Below are positions 1 through 8,802 of a stretch of 64,000 nt of DNA, one piece after another (position 1 is the first letter of the stretch; every line of letters begins with the position of its first letter). Made by a program: the position numbers and the translations under genes. Below the pieces are notes generated by a model that had not been told where the DNA came from, searched no databases, and saw only the letters and a list, made by a program, of their open reading frames with translations. Source of the stretch: Pseudotamlana haliotis (lineage in GTDB: Bacteria; Bacteroidota; Bacteroidia; Flavobacteriales; Flavobacteriaceae); NCBI RefSeq assembly GCF_008806375.1, contig NZ_WAAT01000001.1:24870-88869 (forward strand). The letters run 5' to 3'.

Positions 1-8
1 TAAAAAAC

Positions 9-920
9 CTATTCCATTCGAAGCTCATTCGACTGTGCCGCTTTACACTTTTCTTTAGCATAATGATAGCCTTTGTCCCACCAATCGGTCATAAGTTTTT
101 TATTGAAAATTAATGAGTTTTCGGTGAGTCTTGATGGTGTGTAGTACAAATTCAGTTTGACGTCACGGTTTTTAGCAGCTAGTTTCCCGATTAGGATATC
201 ACTACGCTCTACTTGATCAAGAAGGTGTCCGAATAAATTCAGCATCAGCGAATACGGATTTTTTCCGAGTACCTTGTTGTATTGCATGTTTTCCGACTCT
301 AAAATAATCGCATCAATTTCTGTAGCACCTCTTAAAATCGCTTCACGAATTGGCACCACACAACCAAAAGCGCCATCGGCGTACTCAAAGCCATCCTTTT
401 CTACCAAAGACATAAACGGTATATAGTTACAGGAAATCCATACCCAATCACAAAACTCTTCATAAGTAAAATCTTTAATCGACTTATACTCTACCATATT
501 TTTTGATAAATTGGAAACCGTCACCACAACATCTTCTTTAGTCGCTTTAATTTGATCATAATACGCCTTTGTAAAATGCTTTCTAAAATAACGTCTCAGG
601 GCTTTACTCTCCCCAAAGGTGCGCTTCATTTTAATAAACTGCCATAAGGAATTTATAAAATCGATAGACACAAACTCACGATCTCCTTTTTTGCGTACTA
701 CAAAAGGATTTACACTAAAAATATTTCGCTGATTAACATTGGTAAACACCTCATGTATTTCATCAATTTTTCCTGCCGCTAAATGCGGAATTAGCATGCT
801 TCCTGTAGAAGTACCCAAATACAAATCGTAATCGCGTTTTTCTTCCTTAATTAAATATTCGGCCACACCACCTGCGTATGCGCCTTTACTCCCTCCTCCA
901 GAAATGACTAATGCTTTCAA
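9..920 (-). CDS. Patatin-like phospholipase family protein
   Basis: This is a probable serine acyl hydrolase of the patatin family, which cleaves acyl esters of membrane lipids with a Ser-Asp dyad. The glycine-rich oxyanion motif GGGSKGAY is at residues 8-15. The nucleophile elbow GTSTG is at 36-40 with Ser38, and the catalytic Asp lies in a DGA motif at about residue 182, so all the family's key residues are present. No signal peptide or membrane segment is visible, so it is probably cytosolic. The 303-aa length is normal for a stand-alone bacterial patatin. It lies 44 bp downstream of the M1 peptidase gene on the same strand and may be co-transcribed with it. The physiological substrate cannot be told from the sequence. 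Confidence 0.88.
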   Translation of the reverse strand: MKALVISGGGSKGAYAGGVAEYLIKEEKRDYDLYLGTSTGSMLIPHLAAGKIDEIHEVFTNVNQRNIFSVNPFVVRKKGDREFVSIDFINSLWQFIKMKRTFGESKALRRYFRKHFTKAYYDQIKATKEDVVVTVSNLSKNMVEYKSIKDFTYEEFCDWVWISCNYIPFMSLVEKDGFEYADGAFGCVVPIREAILRGATEIDAIILESENMQYNKVLGKNPYSLMLNLFGHLLDQVERSDILIGKLAAKNRDVKLNLYYTPSRLTENSLIFNKKLMTDWWDKGYHYAKEKCKAAQSNELRME

Positions 921-964
921 ATTGAATCGTTTATTTGTAATTATAAATATTAACTAAACCCCTA

Positions 965-2926
965 CTATTCCTCGCTTAAGAGTTGTTTGGCAAACTTTGA
1001 AAATCGCCAGTTATGATGCTTTTCAGCTTCCTTTAAGTTTTCCTGACACTCTGCCTGACAGGCACGAATTTGATTTAAATACGCAAAAGCATTTTGGCGG
1101 GTTTCAAATCCGTATTTCGGTCGCGTATAGCCAGTTAATTCATTAAAATACAGTGTCGTATTCTCAGGTTCAAAATCTTCAGTAATTAATGCTAAGGTCA
1201 ACCAAAGTATGCGTATGTTTTTATCATTGAATCCCTCCATACCTTTGGTTTGCGCTAAATACAACTTATTATCATCTGGGAAATTACTCCACAAATTATA
1301 CAAAGCGGCTTCCACCGTGGTATAAGACTTATCCTGAAGCAAAGTTTCATAATCTACTTTAAATTCCTCTGGAATAGTAGATAAGGACTGTGCGATTGCT
1401 TGGCGTTCTTTAATGGATTTCAAGTTAAAAATGGAATCAGGCAAATCGCCTCCTAATTGCCTAATGACTTCGGCATTCATGTACTTATTTTCAGAATCCT
1501 CTAAAAACTTCATGCATTTTTCTTTTGAAGCCTCACAATCAAGTTTTAAAAAGCCTTTATAGTTCTTGAAATTCTTCCTCATAAAACCTTCTATGAGGTC
1601 ATAATGATAGTCTGCAGATTTTAACCAAATATCAACAAAATCTGATAATTTTTTACCGCTTGACGCTTCTACTTCTCTTATAAAGTCTTGAGTTTCTACG
1701 TTTTTGTATTGATGTTTATCTAAATATGTTTTTACAGCTTTCTTAAAATCCTTTTCCCCAACTTTATCATACAATAAAGTGAGTACCCAAGCACCTTTTT
1801 TGTAAAACGTCGTACTGCTTGATTTCGGGTCTAAAAGTGCTGTGCTTCTTCCGGCTTTATCTTGATCTAATAACTCCTGAGCGTACTCGTAGAGTTTGTA
1901 TTGGTAATAGTCCTCACCAAACACTTCCCGCTCTACCAAAAGCGCAAAATAGGTCGCAAAACCCTCTTGTAACCAATGGTGAGTCCCTGAAGTTTCAGTA
2001 ATCAAATCACCAAACCATTGGTGCGCGAGTTCATGGGCATTTACATTGACGTAGTTTTTATCAACAAACGCGGTTTCATCAATTAAATAAGCATCCGAAA
2101 AAATAGTAGCCCCAGTATTTTCCATACCAGCATAAAGAAAGTCCTTTACAGGAATTTGCTTGTAGTTCTGCCAAGGGTATGGCACGCCAATTTCTTGTTG
2201 CAAGAAATCAAACATTTGCTGCATATACCTGTAAGTAGGTTCAAATTTATTGGCATCTTCAGGGTAATAATACATTTCTAAAGCCACGCCATTATTAGAA
2301 ATTCTTGTTTTTTTAGCATACTCACCAATAGCAAACGCCACTAAATAACTAGACATAGGTTTGCGCATATCAAAATGCCAAGTGGTATTGTCTCCGGAAT
2401 AGGTTTTATTAATGAGTTTACCGTTACCAATAACCTCATAACTCTTATCAAACGTGATGCTTAAGTCAAATTCTACCTTCTCGTTCATATCATCAAAACT
2501 AGGCATCCAATTACTGGTGTATTTCCCCTGCCCCTGCGTCCAGATTTGACGATGTCCTTGAATGTATTCCCAGTCAATAAAATAAAGTGCTTTTTTAGGC
2601 TGCACTTTCCAGCTTATTTTTAATTGATGTGACGTATTCGCTTTAAAAGCTTGTTTAATTACAAGATGTTTCCCATTGTAAACACCTAACTCTTTGTTGT
2701 CATCTAAAATAGCGGAAATAGTTCTGAAATTTTGAGCATCAATATAAACAGAATCCACATCTCGAAGTACATCAAACTCATAAACTACAGTACCTACAAC
2801 CTCTTTAGCGAGTAAATCACCAAAAGAGATATCAACTTTTGCTGTTTTAAAGTCCACGTCATTAATTTGCTGAGAGAAACTCAAGCAACTGCTTATGCAA
2901 AAAATAATTAGTAGGATTCTATTCAT
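965..2926 (-). CDS. M1 family metallopeptidase (aminopeptidase N-like), exported
   Basis: This is a zinc aminopeptidase of the gluzincin M1 family that removes N-terminal residues from peptides. The N terminus is a signal peptide (hydrophobic stretch ending SFSQQ), so the enzyme should be periplasmic or surface-bound. The substrate-recognition motif appears as GMENTGA. The zinc site HELAHQWFGD begins near residue 298, and the second ligand Glu is in WLQEGFATYF about 20 residues later. At 653 aa it is shorter than E. coli PepN because the C-terminal helical domain is reduced, as in many Bacteroidota M1 enzymes. A patatin gene follows 44 bp downstream. The family is certain; the specificity is not. 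Confidence 0.93.
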   Translation of the reverse strand: MNRILLIIFCISSCLSFSQQINDVDFKTAKVDISFGDLLAKEVVGTVVYEFDVLRDVDSVYIDAQNFRTISAILDDNKELGVYNGKHLVIKQAFKANTSHQLKISWKVQPKKALYFIDWEYIQGHRQIWTQGQGKYTSNWMPSFDDMNEKVEFDLSITFDKSYEVIGNGKLINKTYSGDNTTWHFDMRKPMSSYLVAFAIGEYAKKTRISNNGVALEMYYYPEDANKFEPTYRYMQQMFDFLQQEIGVPYPWQNYKQIPVKDFLYAGMENTGATIFSDAYLIDETAFVDKNYVNVNAHELAHQWFGDLITETSGTHHWLQEGFATYFALLVEREVFGEDYYQYKLYEYAQELLDQDKAGRSTALLDPKSSSTTFYKKGAWVLTLLYDKVGEKDFKKAVKTYLDKHQYKNVETQDFIREVEASSGKKLSDFVDIWLKSADYHYDLIEGFMRKNFKNYKGFLKLDCEASKEKCMKFLEDSENKYMNAEVIRQLGGDLPDSIFNLKSIKERQAIAQSLSTIPEEFKVDYETLLQDKSYTTVEAALYNLWSNFPDDNKLYLAQTKGMEGFNDKNIRILWLTLALITEDFEPENTTLYFNELTGYTRPKYGFETRQNAFAYLNQIRACQAECQENLKEAEKHHNWRFSKFAKQLLSEE

Positions 2927-2986
2927 AAATTTGAAGACTCAAAGAAATACCAAAATACATAAAATTTCAAGAATAATATACTCAAT

Positions 2987-3019
2987 AGACCCTTCAGGTT
3001 TTAAAAACCTGAAGGGTCT
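2987..3019. repeat. 33-bp near-perfect palindrome
   Basis: Two 16-bp arms (2987-3002 and 3004-3019, beginning AGACCCTTCAGG) are exact reverse complements around a single central base. No T-run follows on either strand, so it is not a classical terminator. It lies between the start of the M1 peptidase gene and the terminator of the PHP gene. It looks like a dispersed palindromic repeat unit of the kind scattered between genes in flavobacterial genomes; that last point is from memory. Confidence 0.7.
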
Positions 3020-3060
3020 CATTGTGCTAACCTAAATAATCAAGAAATCTCTTCAATTTA

Positions 3061-3117
3061 AAAAAAAAAAAAAAACACTTTCAACATCATAAAAAATGCG
3101 TTGAAAGTGTTTTTTTT
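3061..3117 (-). terminator. Rho-independent terminator of the PHP-ACT gene
   Basis: A 13-bp stem (3073-3085 pairing with 3100-3112, AAACACTTTCAAC) has a 14-nt loop. On the minus strand it is followed by a run of 15 T (plus-strand A-run 3061-3075), and on the plus strand by about 8 T. It sits 44 bp past the stop of the minus-strand PHP-ACT gene, so that is its main client. Confidence 0.85.
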
Positions 3118-3160
3118 ATAGAAGACTTGAAAAAAGTTTCTACATTATTTTTAACAAGCC

Positions 3161-4849
3161 TTAAAAACTATGGAACTCTATTAGGTTAGCTTCGTAATAT
3201 TGATCGCCAAGTTTAGTTAACAAGTTCTTAATTACGTTGCTATCACCTTTTACCGCTATGGCTGAATACCCAATATCATTAAGCTTCCCTAGTCTTAAAT
3301 CGGCGATATTGATGTTTTTAGAAGCTAATGCCGATAGTAAAATCAATAAGACTCCAGGTGAATTTCTATGTTTAGTAAGAATCACTTTTTCACTTAAAGC
3401 TAAGTTTAAAGCCACGCCGTCCATTTCTAGTAAATAAACACCTTCTCTATAGTAATTAGGAAGCTTAGCATTCTCTTTATAAGTCAGTTTACTAAAGATT
3501 CCTGTGTCTGTTCCGTTAATAAAATCGATAGCACTTTTCACGTTTCCATTATCTTCACTTAAAGAAAGAAAAGCTTCAGCTGTACCATCTTTATTTGACC
3601 TTAAACGTGCTGTTTCCACATTAATTCCTTCTGAAGCTAAAGTATTAAACAGCGAAGAAATCACTCCTGGCTGATCTAGATGCTCAGAGAAGAGCCCGTT
3701 TACCTTTTGCCCAGACATTTTAGGAATTTCATTAGTCACCGTAATGGATTTCCCTGATTTTCTAATACGAATAGCGTTATAATCACCCATCCCTGTAGAA
3801 TTCTTGTATAAATCTACAAATTCTGAAAAAGACCCTCCAAATGAAAAATCTGGGATAATACGTCTTTCAGTATCATCCAAACGTTGATTTAACAACTCAA
3901 TTCCTTTATTTAAAACCGTGTATTTTACTTTTAATTCATGATCGTCATAAATGGTACGATTTTCAGGAATTAATTTCGAATAACTCACATAGCTCTCATA
4001 ACCAGCTTCCTGAATATACTCTAAACTTTCTTTATAGTTTAATCCATAATAACGCACGTGATGTGTATCTGTTCCAACACAAACCGGAATTTGAAGCTGA
4101 TGCGCACGACGCAAAATACTTTGCACCGGATACACACCTACACCTTTAAACTTTCCAGCCATGTTAACATCTAGTGATAAGTTTCTATCAGCTATTAACT
4201 CTAAAAGCGTTCTAAACTTATTAGCCAATGGGTGTGAACTGGTTTCAAAATTCACCAAAGCCTCAGGCATGTCCACATTCAATTTTGGTAAATCAATATG
4301 ACCAATAATTTGGATCATATCACCAAAACTCTCAATCATTTGAATCATTTCATTGAAATAACCATCCCAATAAGCTTCTAAACTTCCTCTTAATTTTAAT
4401 AATGCTTCAGCTTCTTCTTTAGAACCATCATACGGCAAGCCTTCAGGAGCAAAATGCACCGAACCGATAACATAATCGGCGTCTTCAGCTTGAAAAATCT
4501 TAGAACGACTCCACTGCAAACCTAAATCAGGCCCCATCCATTCTAGCTCAACACCAAATTTAATGTTAATCTTCCCTGCATATTTTTTACGCAAATTAGC
4601 AATTCGCTTCGGGTAGTTTAAATAGGATCTGTTACCACGAATAAACTTCACATTAGTATCCTTTTCTGCCGTGTATCTAAAATTAGTTAATCGCGGCGAG
4701 TGAATAATAAATGTAATACTCGGGTTATTCGCTTCTATGGCTTTATCAATAATATCTTCTAACTTATCGATACCATGTTTTACGTGATCCTGTTCGGTTC
4801 CTGCATGAATACCATGCGTTTCCCATATAAATTCGTTGAGCTTTCTCAT
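3161..4849 (-). CDS. PHP-domain metallophosphatase fused to two ACT domains
   Basis: The N-terminal ~270 residues form a PHP (polymerase and histidinol phosphatase) domain with metal-ligand motifs in order: THGIH (residues 11-15), FIIHSPR, GVELEW, GSVHF, IGHID and GTDTHH. A linker of about 100 residues follows. Two ACT modules come next: one around PGVISSLFNTLASEGINVETAR, which should start near residue 395, and one around SPGVLLILLSALASKNIN near residue 490. ACT domains bind amino acids, so an allosterically controlled phosphatase in histidine or serine synthesis is the natural guess, but the substrate is not shown by the sequence. The 562-aa length is well above the roughly 270 aa of a plain PHP histidinol phosphatase. 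The gene stands alone between its own promoter-like box and a strong terminator. Confidence 0.78.
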   Translation of the reverse strand: MRKLNEFIWETHGIHAGTEQDHVKHGIDKLEDIIDKAIEANNPSITFIIHSPRLTNFRYTAEKDTNVKFIRGNRSYLNYPKRIANLRKKYAGKINIKFGVELEWMGPDLGLQWSRSKIFQAEDADYVIGSVHFAPEGLPYDGSKEEAEALLKLRGSLEAYWDGYFNEMIQMIESFGDMIQIIGHIDLPKLNVDMPEALVNFETSSHPLANKFRTLLELIADRNLSLDVNMAGKFKGVGVYPVQSILRRAHQLQIPVCVGTDTHHVRYYGLNYKESLEYIQEAGYESYVSYSKLIPENRTIYDDHELKVKYTVLNKGIELLNQRLDDTERRIIPDFSFGGSFSEFVDLYKNSTGMGDYNAIRIRKSGKSITVTNEIPKMSGQKVNGLFSEHLDQPGVISSLFNTLASEGINVETARLRSNKDGTAEAFLSLSEDNGNVKSAIDFINGTDTGIFSKLTYKENAKLPNYYREGVYLLEMDGVALNLALSEKVILTKHRNSPGVLLILLSALASKNINIADLRLGKLNDIGYSAIAVKGDSNVIKNLLTKLGDQYYEANLIEFHSF

Positions 4850-4887
4850 TAATTAATATAACTTTAAATCGTCTCTTTTAAGAACAA

Positions 4888-4895
4888 CAAATTTA
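4888..4895 (-). promoter_or_regulatory. -7 box of a Bacteroidota promoter for the PHP-ACT gene
   Basis: The minus strand reads TAAATTTG, an exact match to the Bacteroidota -7 consensus TAnnTTTG, 38 bp before the ATG. No good -33 TTG is seen at the expected spacing, so this is only a candidate. Confidence 0.35.
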
Positions 4896-5049
4896 ACCAT
4901 TGCAAGAGAATTATTAACTAAAACTTAATGCTTTTCACTAAATTTTATTGATACTTCTTAAATTCCATCAATAATTTTTAAAATCTAAGGAGATATTAAG
5001 AATTCAATAAGTGTTTTATTTTTATTTGAAATGATTAAATTCGCTCATT

Positions 5050-7188
5050 ATGTCTATCAACCTACAAACTCCCATAGATTACTTAAAAGGCGTAGGCTCA
5101 AGTCGAGCCGATTTATTACGCAAGGAGCTTGGCATACACACCTATCAAGACTTAATCAATTTATTTCCAAACCGATACATTGACCGTACGCGTTATTATA
5201 AAATCAACGAATTACAACCCAACAATGCCGATGTTCAAATTATTGGAAAAATTACAGGTTTTAAAGAAGTAGGTCAAAAACGCGGCAAACGACTCGTTGC
5301 CACCTTTCAAGACGGTACCGGGGTCATGGAATTGGTTTGGTTTCGCGGACAAAAATGGATACGAGAGCGCTTAAAGGCCAACACCTCTTATGTTGTTTTT
5401 GGAAAAGCTACCGCTTTTGGCGGAAAATATAACATCGCGCATCCTGATGTAGAATTACTGGAAGACCATGAAAAGAATTTACGTTCGGCTTTACAACCTA
5501 TTTATCCTTCTACTGAAAAATTAGCAAACCGAGGAATAAGCAATCGTGTTTTAAGCAAAATCATGCAGCAATTATTCATGGATTCTGGCGGGAAATTTAC
5601 TGAAACCTTACCCGAAAATTTACGTTCAGAATTGAAATTAATCAGCAAATCTTCAGCACTTTTTAACGTGCATTTTCCGAAGAGTCCAGAGCTACTTTCC
5701 AGAGCGCAATTCCGATTAAAATTTGAAGAGTTATTTTATATTCAGCTGCAATTAATCATCAAAAATCGCATCCATAAATCGAAGATAAAAGGGCTTCCTT
5801 TTGAAAAAGTAGGTGACTACTTTAACACCTTTTTCAAAGAACAATTACCCTTCGATTTAACCGGTGCACAAAAGCGGGTTTTAAAAGAAATTCGTGCCGA
5901 TTTGGGGAGTAATGCCCAAATGAATCGCCTTTTACAAGGTGATGTAGGTTCTGGAAAGACCATTGTAGCCTTCATGTCAATGCTCATGGCACTTGACAAC
6001 GGTTTTCAAGCTTGCTTAATGGCGCCAACTGAAATTTTGTCAGTCCAGCACTATAACGGATTACTTGACATGTGTAAAAACCTCAATATCAGTATCTCAA
6101 TCTTAACTGGTTCAAGTAAAACTTCAGAAAGACGAAAAATTCACGAAGCTCTAGAAAATGGTGAATTACAGATCTTAATTGGCACACATGCCATTCTTGA
6201 AGACAAGGTGAAATTTCAAAATTTAGGCCTTGCTATCATCGATGAACAACACCGTTTTGGTGTGGCTCAAAGAAGTAAATTGTGGCGTAAGGGTCCAACA
6301 AGCCCTCCTCAATCCTCCCATGGGGATGGGACCATACCACCCCACATTTTAGTGATGACGGCAACGCCAATTCCACGCACCTTAGCCATGTCGGTTTATG
6401 GTGATTTAGACATCTCCGTTATCGATGAATTACCCCCTGGAAGGAAGTCTATAAAAACCGTGCATCGCTATGATAAAAACCGCTTGAACGTCTTCCGTTT
6501 TATTCGTGACGAAATTTCTAAAGGCCGACAAGTTTATATCGTTTATCCACTTATTCAAGAAAGCGAAAAAATGGATTATAAAGATTTGATGGATGGCTAT
6601 GAAAGCATCGCTAGAGACTTCCCTATGCCAGAATATCAAATTTCAATTGTACACGGACAAATGAAACCTGCTGATAAAGAATTTGAAATGCAGCGTTTCA
6701 TTAAAGGTGAAACGCAAATCATGGTGGCAACAACTGTTATAGAAGTAGGCGTCAATGTTCCTAATGCTTCTGTGATGATTATTGAAAGTGCCGAACGCTT
6801 TGGTTTATCGCAATTACACCAGTTAAGAGGTCGTGTAGGTCGTGGCGCTGAACAGAGCTACTGTATTCTTATGACCGGTCATAAATTGAGTGCCGATAGC
6901 AAAACCCGCTTAGAAACCATGACCAAAACCAATGACGGCTTTGAAATAGCTGAAGTTGACTTGCGATTACGTGGTCCTGGAGATATTATGGGCACCCAAC
7001 AAAGCGGTGTATTAAACCTAAAAATTGCAGACATAATAAAGGATAATGATATTTTACAGCATGCCCGTTATCATGCGAAAAACATACTAAATACAGACCC
7101 TAAGTTAGAACTTCATGACCATCATGTGGTTTTAAATACCTATAAACAGCTTACTAAGTTTAAAAACATCTGGAATTATATCAGCTAA
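5050..7188 (+). CDS. recG: ATP-dependent DNA helicase RecG
   Basis: RecG is a branch-migrating helicase that remodels stalled replication forks and Holliday junctions. The N-terminal wedge/OB domain (about residues 1-260) precedes a superfamily 2 motor. Walker A GDVGSGKT is near residue 297, the DEQH box starts at residue 398, motif III is TATPIPRT, and the late motifs are QLRGRVGRG and DLRLRGPGD. The 712-aa length is normal. Between DEQHRFG and TATPIPRT there is an extra segment of about 15 residues (415-429, GPTSPPQSSHGDGTI) that is richer in Pro, Ser and Gly than the rest and is encoded by a GC-rich palindromic stretch. It keeps the frame and looks like an insertion. The miaE-like gene follows 48 bp downstream. 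Confidence 0.96.
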   Translation: MSINLQTPIDYLKGVGSSRADLLRKELGIHTYQDLINLFPNRYIDRTRYYKINELQPNNADVQIIGKITGFKEVGQKRGKRLVATFQDGTGVMELVWFRGQKWIRERLKANTSYVVFGKATAFGGKYNIAHPDVELLEDHEKNLRSALQPIYPSTEKLANRGISNRVLSKIMQQLFMDSGGKFTETLPENLRSELKLISKSSALFNVHFPKSPELLSRAQFRLKFEELFYIQLQLIIKNRIHKSKIKGLPFEKVGDYFNTFFKEQLPFDLTGAQKRVLKEIRADLGSNAQMNRLLQGDVGSGKTIVAFMSMLMALDNGFQACLMAPTEILSVQHYNGLLDMCKNLNISISILTGSSKTSERRKIHEALENGELQILIGTHAILEDKVKFQNLGLAIIDEQHRFGVAQRSKLWRKGPTSPPQSSHGDGTIPPHILVMTATPIPRTLAMSVYGDLDISVIDELPPGRKSIKTVHRYDKNRLNVFRFIRDEISKGRQVYIVYPLIQESEKMDYKDLMDGYESIARDFPMPEYQISIVHGQMKPADKEFEMQRFIKGETQIMVATTVIEVGVNVPNASVMIIESAERFGLSQLHQLRGRVGRGAEQSYCILMTGHKLSADSKTRLETMTKTNDGFEIAEVDLRLRGPGDIMGTQQSGVLNLKIADIIKDNDILQHARYHAKNILNTDPKLELHDHHVVLNTYKQLTKFKNIWNYIS
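6292..6336 (+). repeat. In-frame GC-rich palindromic insert within recG
   Basis: A 45-bp stretch, rich in CCTCC and GGGG runs unlike the AT-rich gene around it, lies between helicase motifs II and III. It contains the exact palindrome CCCATGGG at 6317-6324 and is framed by GGTCC (6292-6296) and GGACC (6329-6333). It encodes 15 residues that I would not expect between these motifs in RecG. Its composition resembles C-rich palindromic repeats found between genes in flavobacteria, which is recall and not a search result. Confidence 0.5.
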
Positions 7189-7236
7189 TTCCTTAAATAC
7201 AGTGTTTATAACTACTTTTACAAAAAACAGAAAAAC

Positions 7237-7818
7237 ATGCTCGGTTTAAAATTAGCCACTGACCCAAGATGGGTAAATATTGTAGAGTCTAACATTGAAG
7301 AAATCCTCACAGATCACGCTTGGTGCGAACAAAAAGCAGCTACCAACGCCATCACTATTATCACGTTAAACTCTGAACACACCGATTTAGTTACCGAACT
7401 CTTAGAACTCGCCAAAGAAGAACTAGAGCATTTTCAAATGGTACACGATATTATTAAAAAACGTGGGTACACATTAGGTCGTGAACGTAAAGATAGTTAC
7501 GTCAACGAACTTTATAAATTCATGAATAAAGGCGGAAACCGCGTACAAAGCATGGTAGACCGCCTTTTGTTTTCAGCAATGATTGAAGCCAGAAGCTGTG
7601 AACGTTTTAAATTGCTTTCTAAACGCATAAAAGATCCCGAACTTTCTAAATTTTATCATGAATTGATGATTAGCGAAGCAGGACATTATACTACGTTTTT
7701 AAAGTTTGCGCGTCAATACGGACAAGATGTAGATGTTGACAAACGCTGGAAGGAACTTATTGAATTTGAAGCCAAAGTCATTCAAAACTACGGAAAGAGT
7801 GAAACCATTCATGGCTAA
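7237..7818 (+). CDS. miaE: tRNA-(ms2io6A)-hydroxylase, MiaE family
   Basis: MiaE is a non-haem diiron monooxygenase that hydroxylates the isopentenyl group of ms2i6A at position 37 of tRNAs reading UNN codons. The 193-aa protein has the ferritin-like four-helix layout with iron-ligand motifs EELEHFQMVH and SEAGHYTTF, and the family signatures WCEQKAATNA near the start and ARSCERF in the third helix. It follows recG by 48 bp on the same strand. The family is confident; whether the modification is made depends on miaA and miaB, which are not in the window. Confidence 0.88.
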   Translation: MLGLKLATDPRWVNIVESNIEEILTDHAWCEQKAATNAITIITLNSEHTDLVTELLELAKEELEHFQMVHDIIKKRGYTLGRERKDSYVNELYKFMNKGGNRVQSMVDRLLFSAMIEARSCERFKLLSKRIKDPELSKFYHELMISEAGHYTTFLKFARQYGQDVDVDKRWKELIEFEAKVIQNYGKSETIHG

Positions 7819-7893
7819 TCCTATCAAACCATATACTCTCAAAACAGTTACTTAAATTAACCAACATGTAAAACTGCAATACGCAGCACCTTT

Positions 7894-8694
7894 ATGAGCC
7901 TATCTATAAGTTTAATTATCATCGCTATTATTTTATTTTTCTTCTGGAAATACAAAAAGAATCATGCTTGGAAAAATCCGGAAACACCATTTCCAAAAGC
8001 ATGGAGAGACATTTTAATTGATAAAATTAATTTTTACAACGCTCTATCTAAAACCGAACAAACAAAGTTTGAATATCAAGTTCAAGAATTTCTTTTAAAT
8101 TGCAAAGTTACGGGTATACAAACCACAGTTGATTTAACAGATGAATTACTTGTTGCTTCCAGTGCTGTAATTCCTGTTTTTGGTTTTGACCATTGGACCT
8201 ATTCCAACATTAGTGAAGTGCTTATTTACCCTAATTCATTCAACAAAGACTTTAATATTGAAGGTGATGACCGGTTTGTTTTAGGAATGGTTGGCAATGG
8301 CGGCATGAATGGCTCTATGGTACTTTCTAAGCAAGCATTGCATTTAGGGTTTGAAAATGCATCAGATAAGAAAAACACCGCTATTCATGAGTTCGTACAT
8401 TTAATTGATAAAACAGGAGGCCCTATCGATGGTATTCCATCTGTTTTGATGGAAAAACAATATGTAATTCCCTGGATAGACATCATTAGCAAGGAAATTG
8501 ATAACATTCACGAAGGTCATTCAGACATAAACCCTTATGGAGGCACCAATAGAGCTGAATTCTTTTCGGTGATTAGCGAATACTTCTTTGAACGCCCCAA
8601 ATTACTTAAAAAAAAGCATCCTGAATTATATGATCTCTTAGAAAAAGTTTTTAACCAAAAGATGGCAGATAGAGACTTAGAGAAAAAAATTTGA
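7894..8694 (+). CDS. Membrane-anchored zinc peptidase, MtfA-like (M90)
   Basis: The protein starts with one hydrophobic helix (about residues 2-20, LSISLIIIAIILFFFW) and continues as an MtfA-like domain. The zinc motif HEFVH sits near residue 165 and is preceded by AI, as in AIHEFVHLID. A downstream acidic segment (AEFFSVISEYFFE) supplies the likely third ligand. MtfA-type peptidases are linked to sugar-transport control in enterobacteria through Mlc; that role is not implied here because no PTS gene is near. The 266-aa length is typical. It lies between miaE and mutS2. Confidence 0.82.
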   Translation: MSLSISLIIIAIILFFFWKYKKNHAWKNPETPFPKAWRDILIDKINFYNALSKTEQTKFEYQVQEFLLNCKVTGIQTTVDLTDELLVASSAVIPVFGFDHWTYSNISEVLIYPNSFNKDFNIEGDDRFVLGMVGNGGMNGSMVLSKQALHLGFENASDKKNTAIHEFVHLIDKTGGPIDGIPSVLMEKQYVIPWIDIISKEIDNIHEGHSDINPYGGTNRAEFFSVISEYFFERPKLLKKKHPELYDLLEKVFNQKMADRDLEKKI

Positions 8695-8762
8695 AAAATT
8701 AACAATGTTTTCTCCCTACGTAGAACACTATCATTACGGTTAAACTTCTCAAACAGATTGAT

Positions 8763-8770
8763 TAACTTTG
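8763..8770 (+). promoter_or_regulatory. -7 box upstream of mutS2
   Basis: TAACTTTG matches the Bacteroidota -7 consensus TAnnTTTG exactly and lies 32 bp before the mutS2 ATG. A -33 element at the right spacing is not clear. Confidence 0.4.
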
Positions 8771-8802
8771 CATTCCTTAAATCATAGAGGCTATAATTAC
8801 GC

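Noticed and set aside
2987-3019. Terminator for the M1 peptidase gene
   Set aside because: The palindrome lies before that gene's start, not after its stop, and has no T-run.
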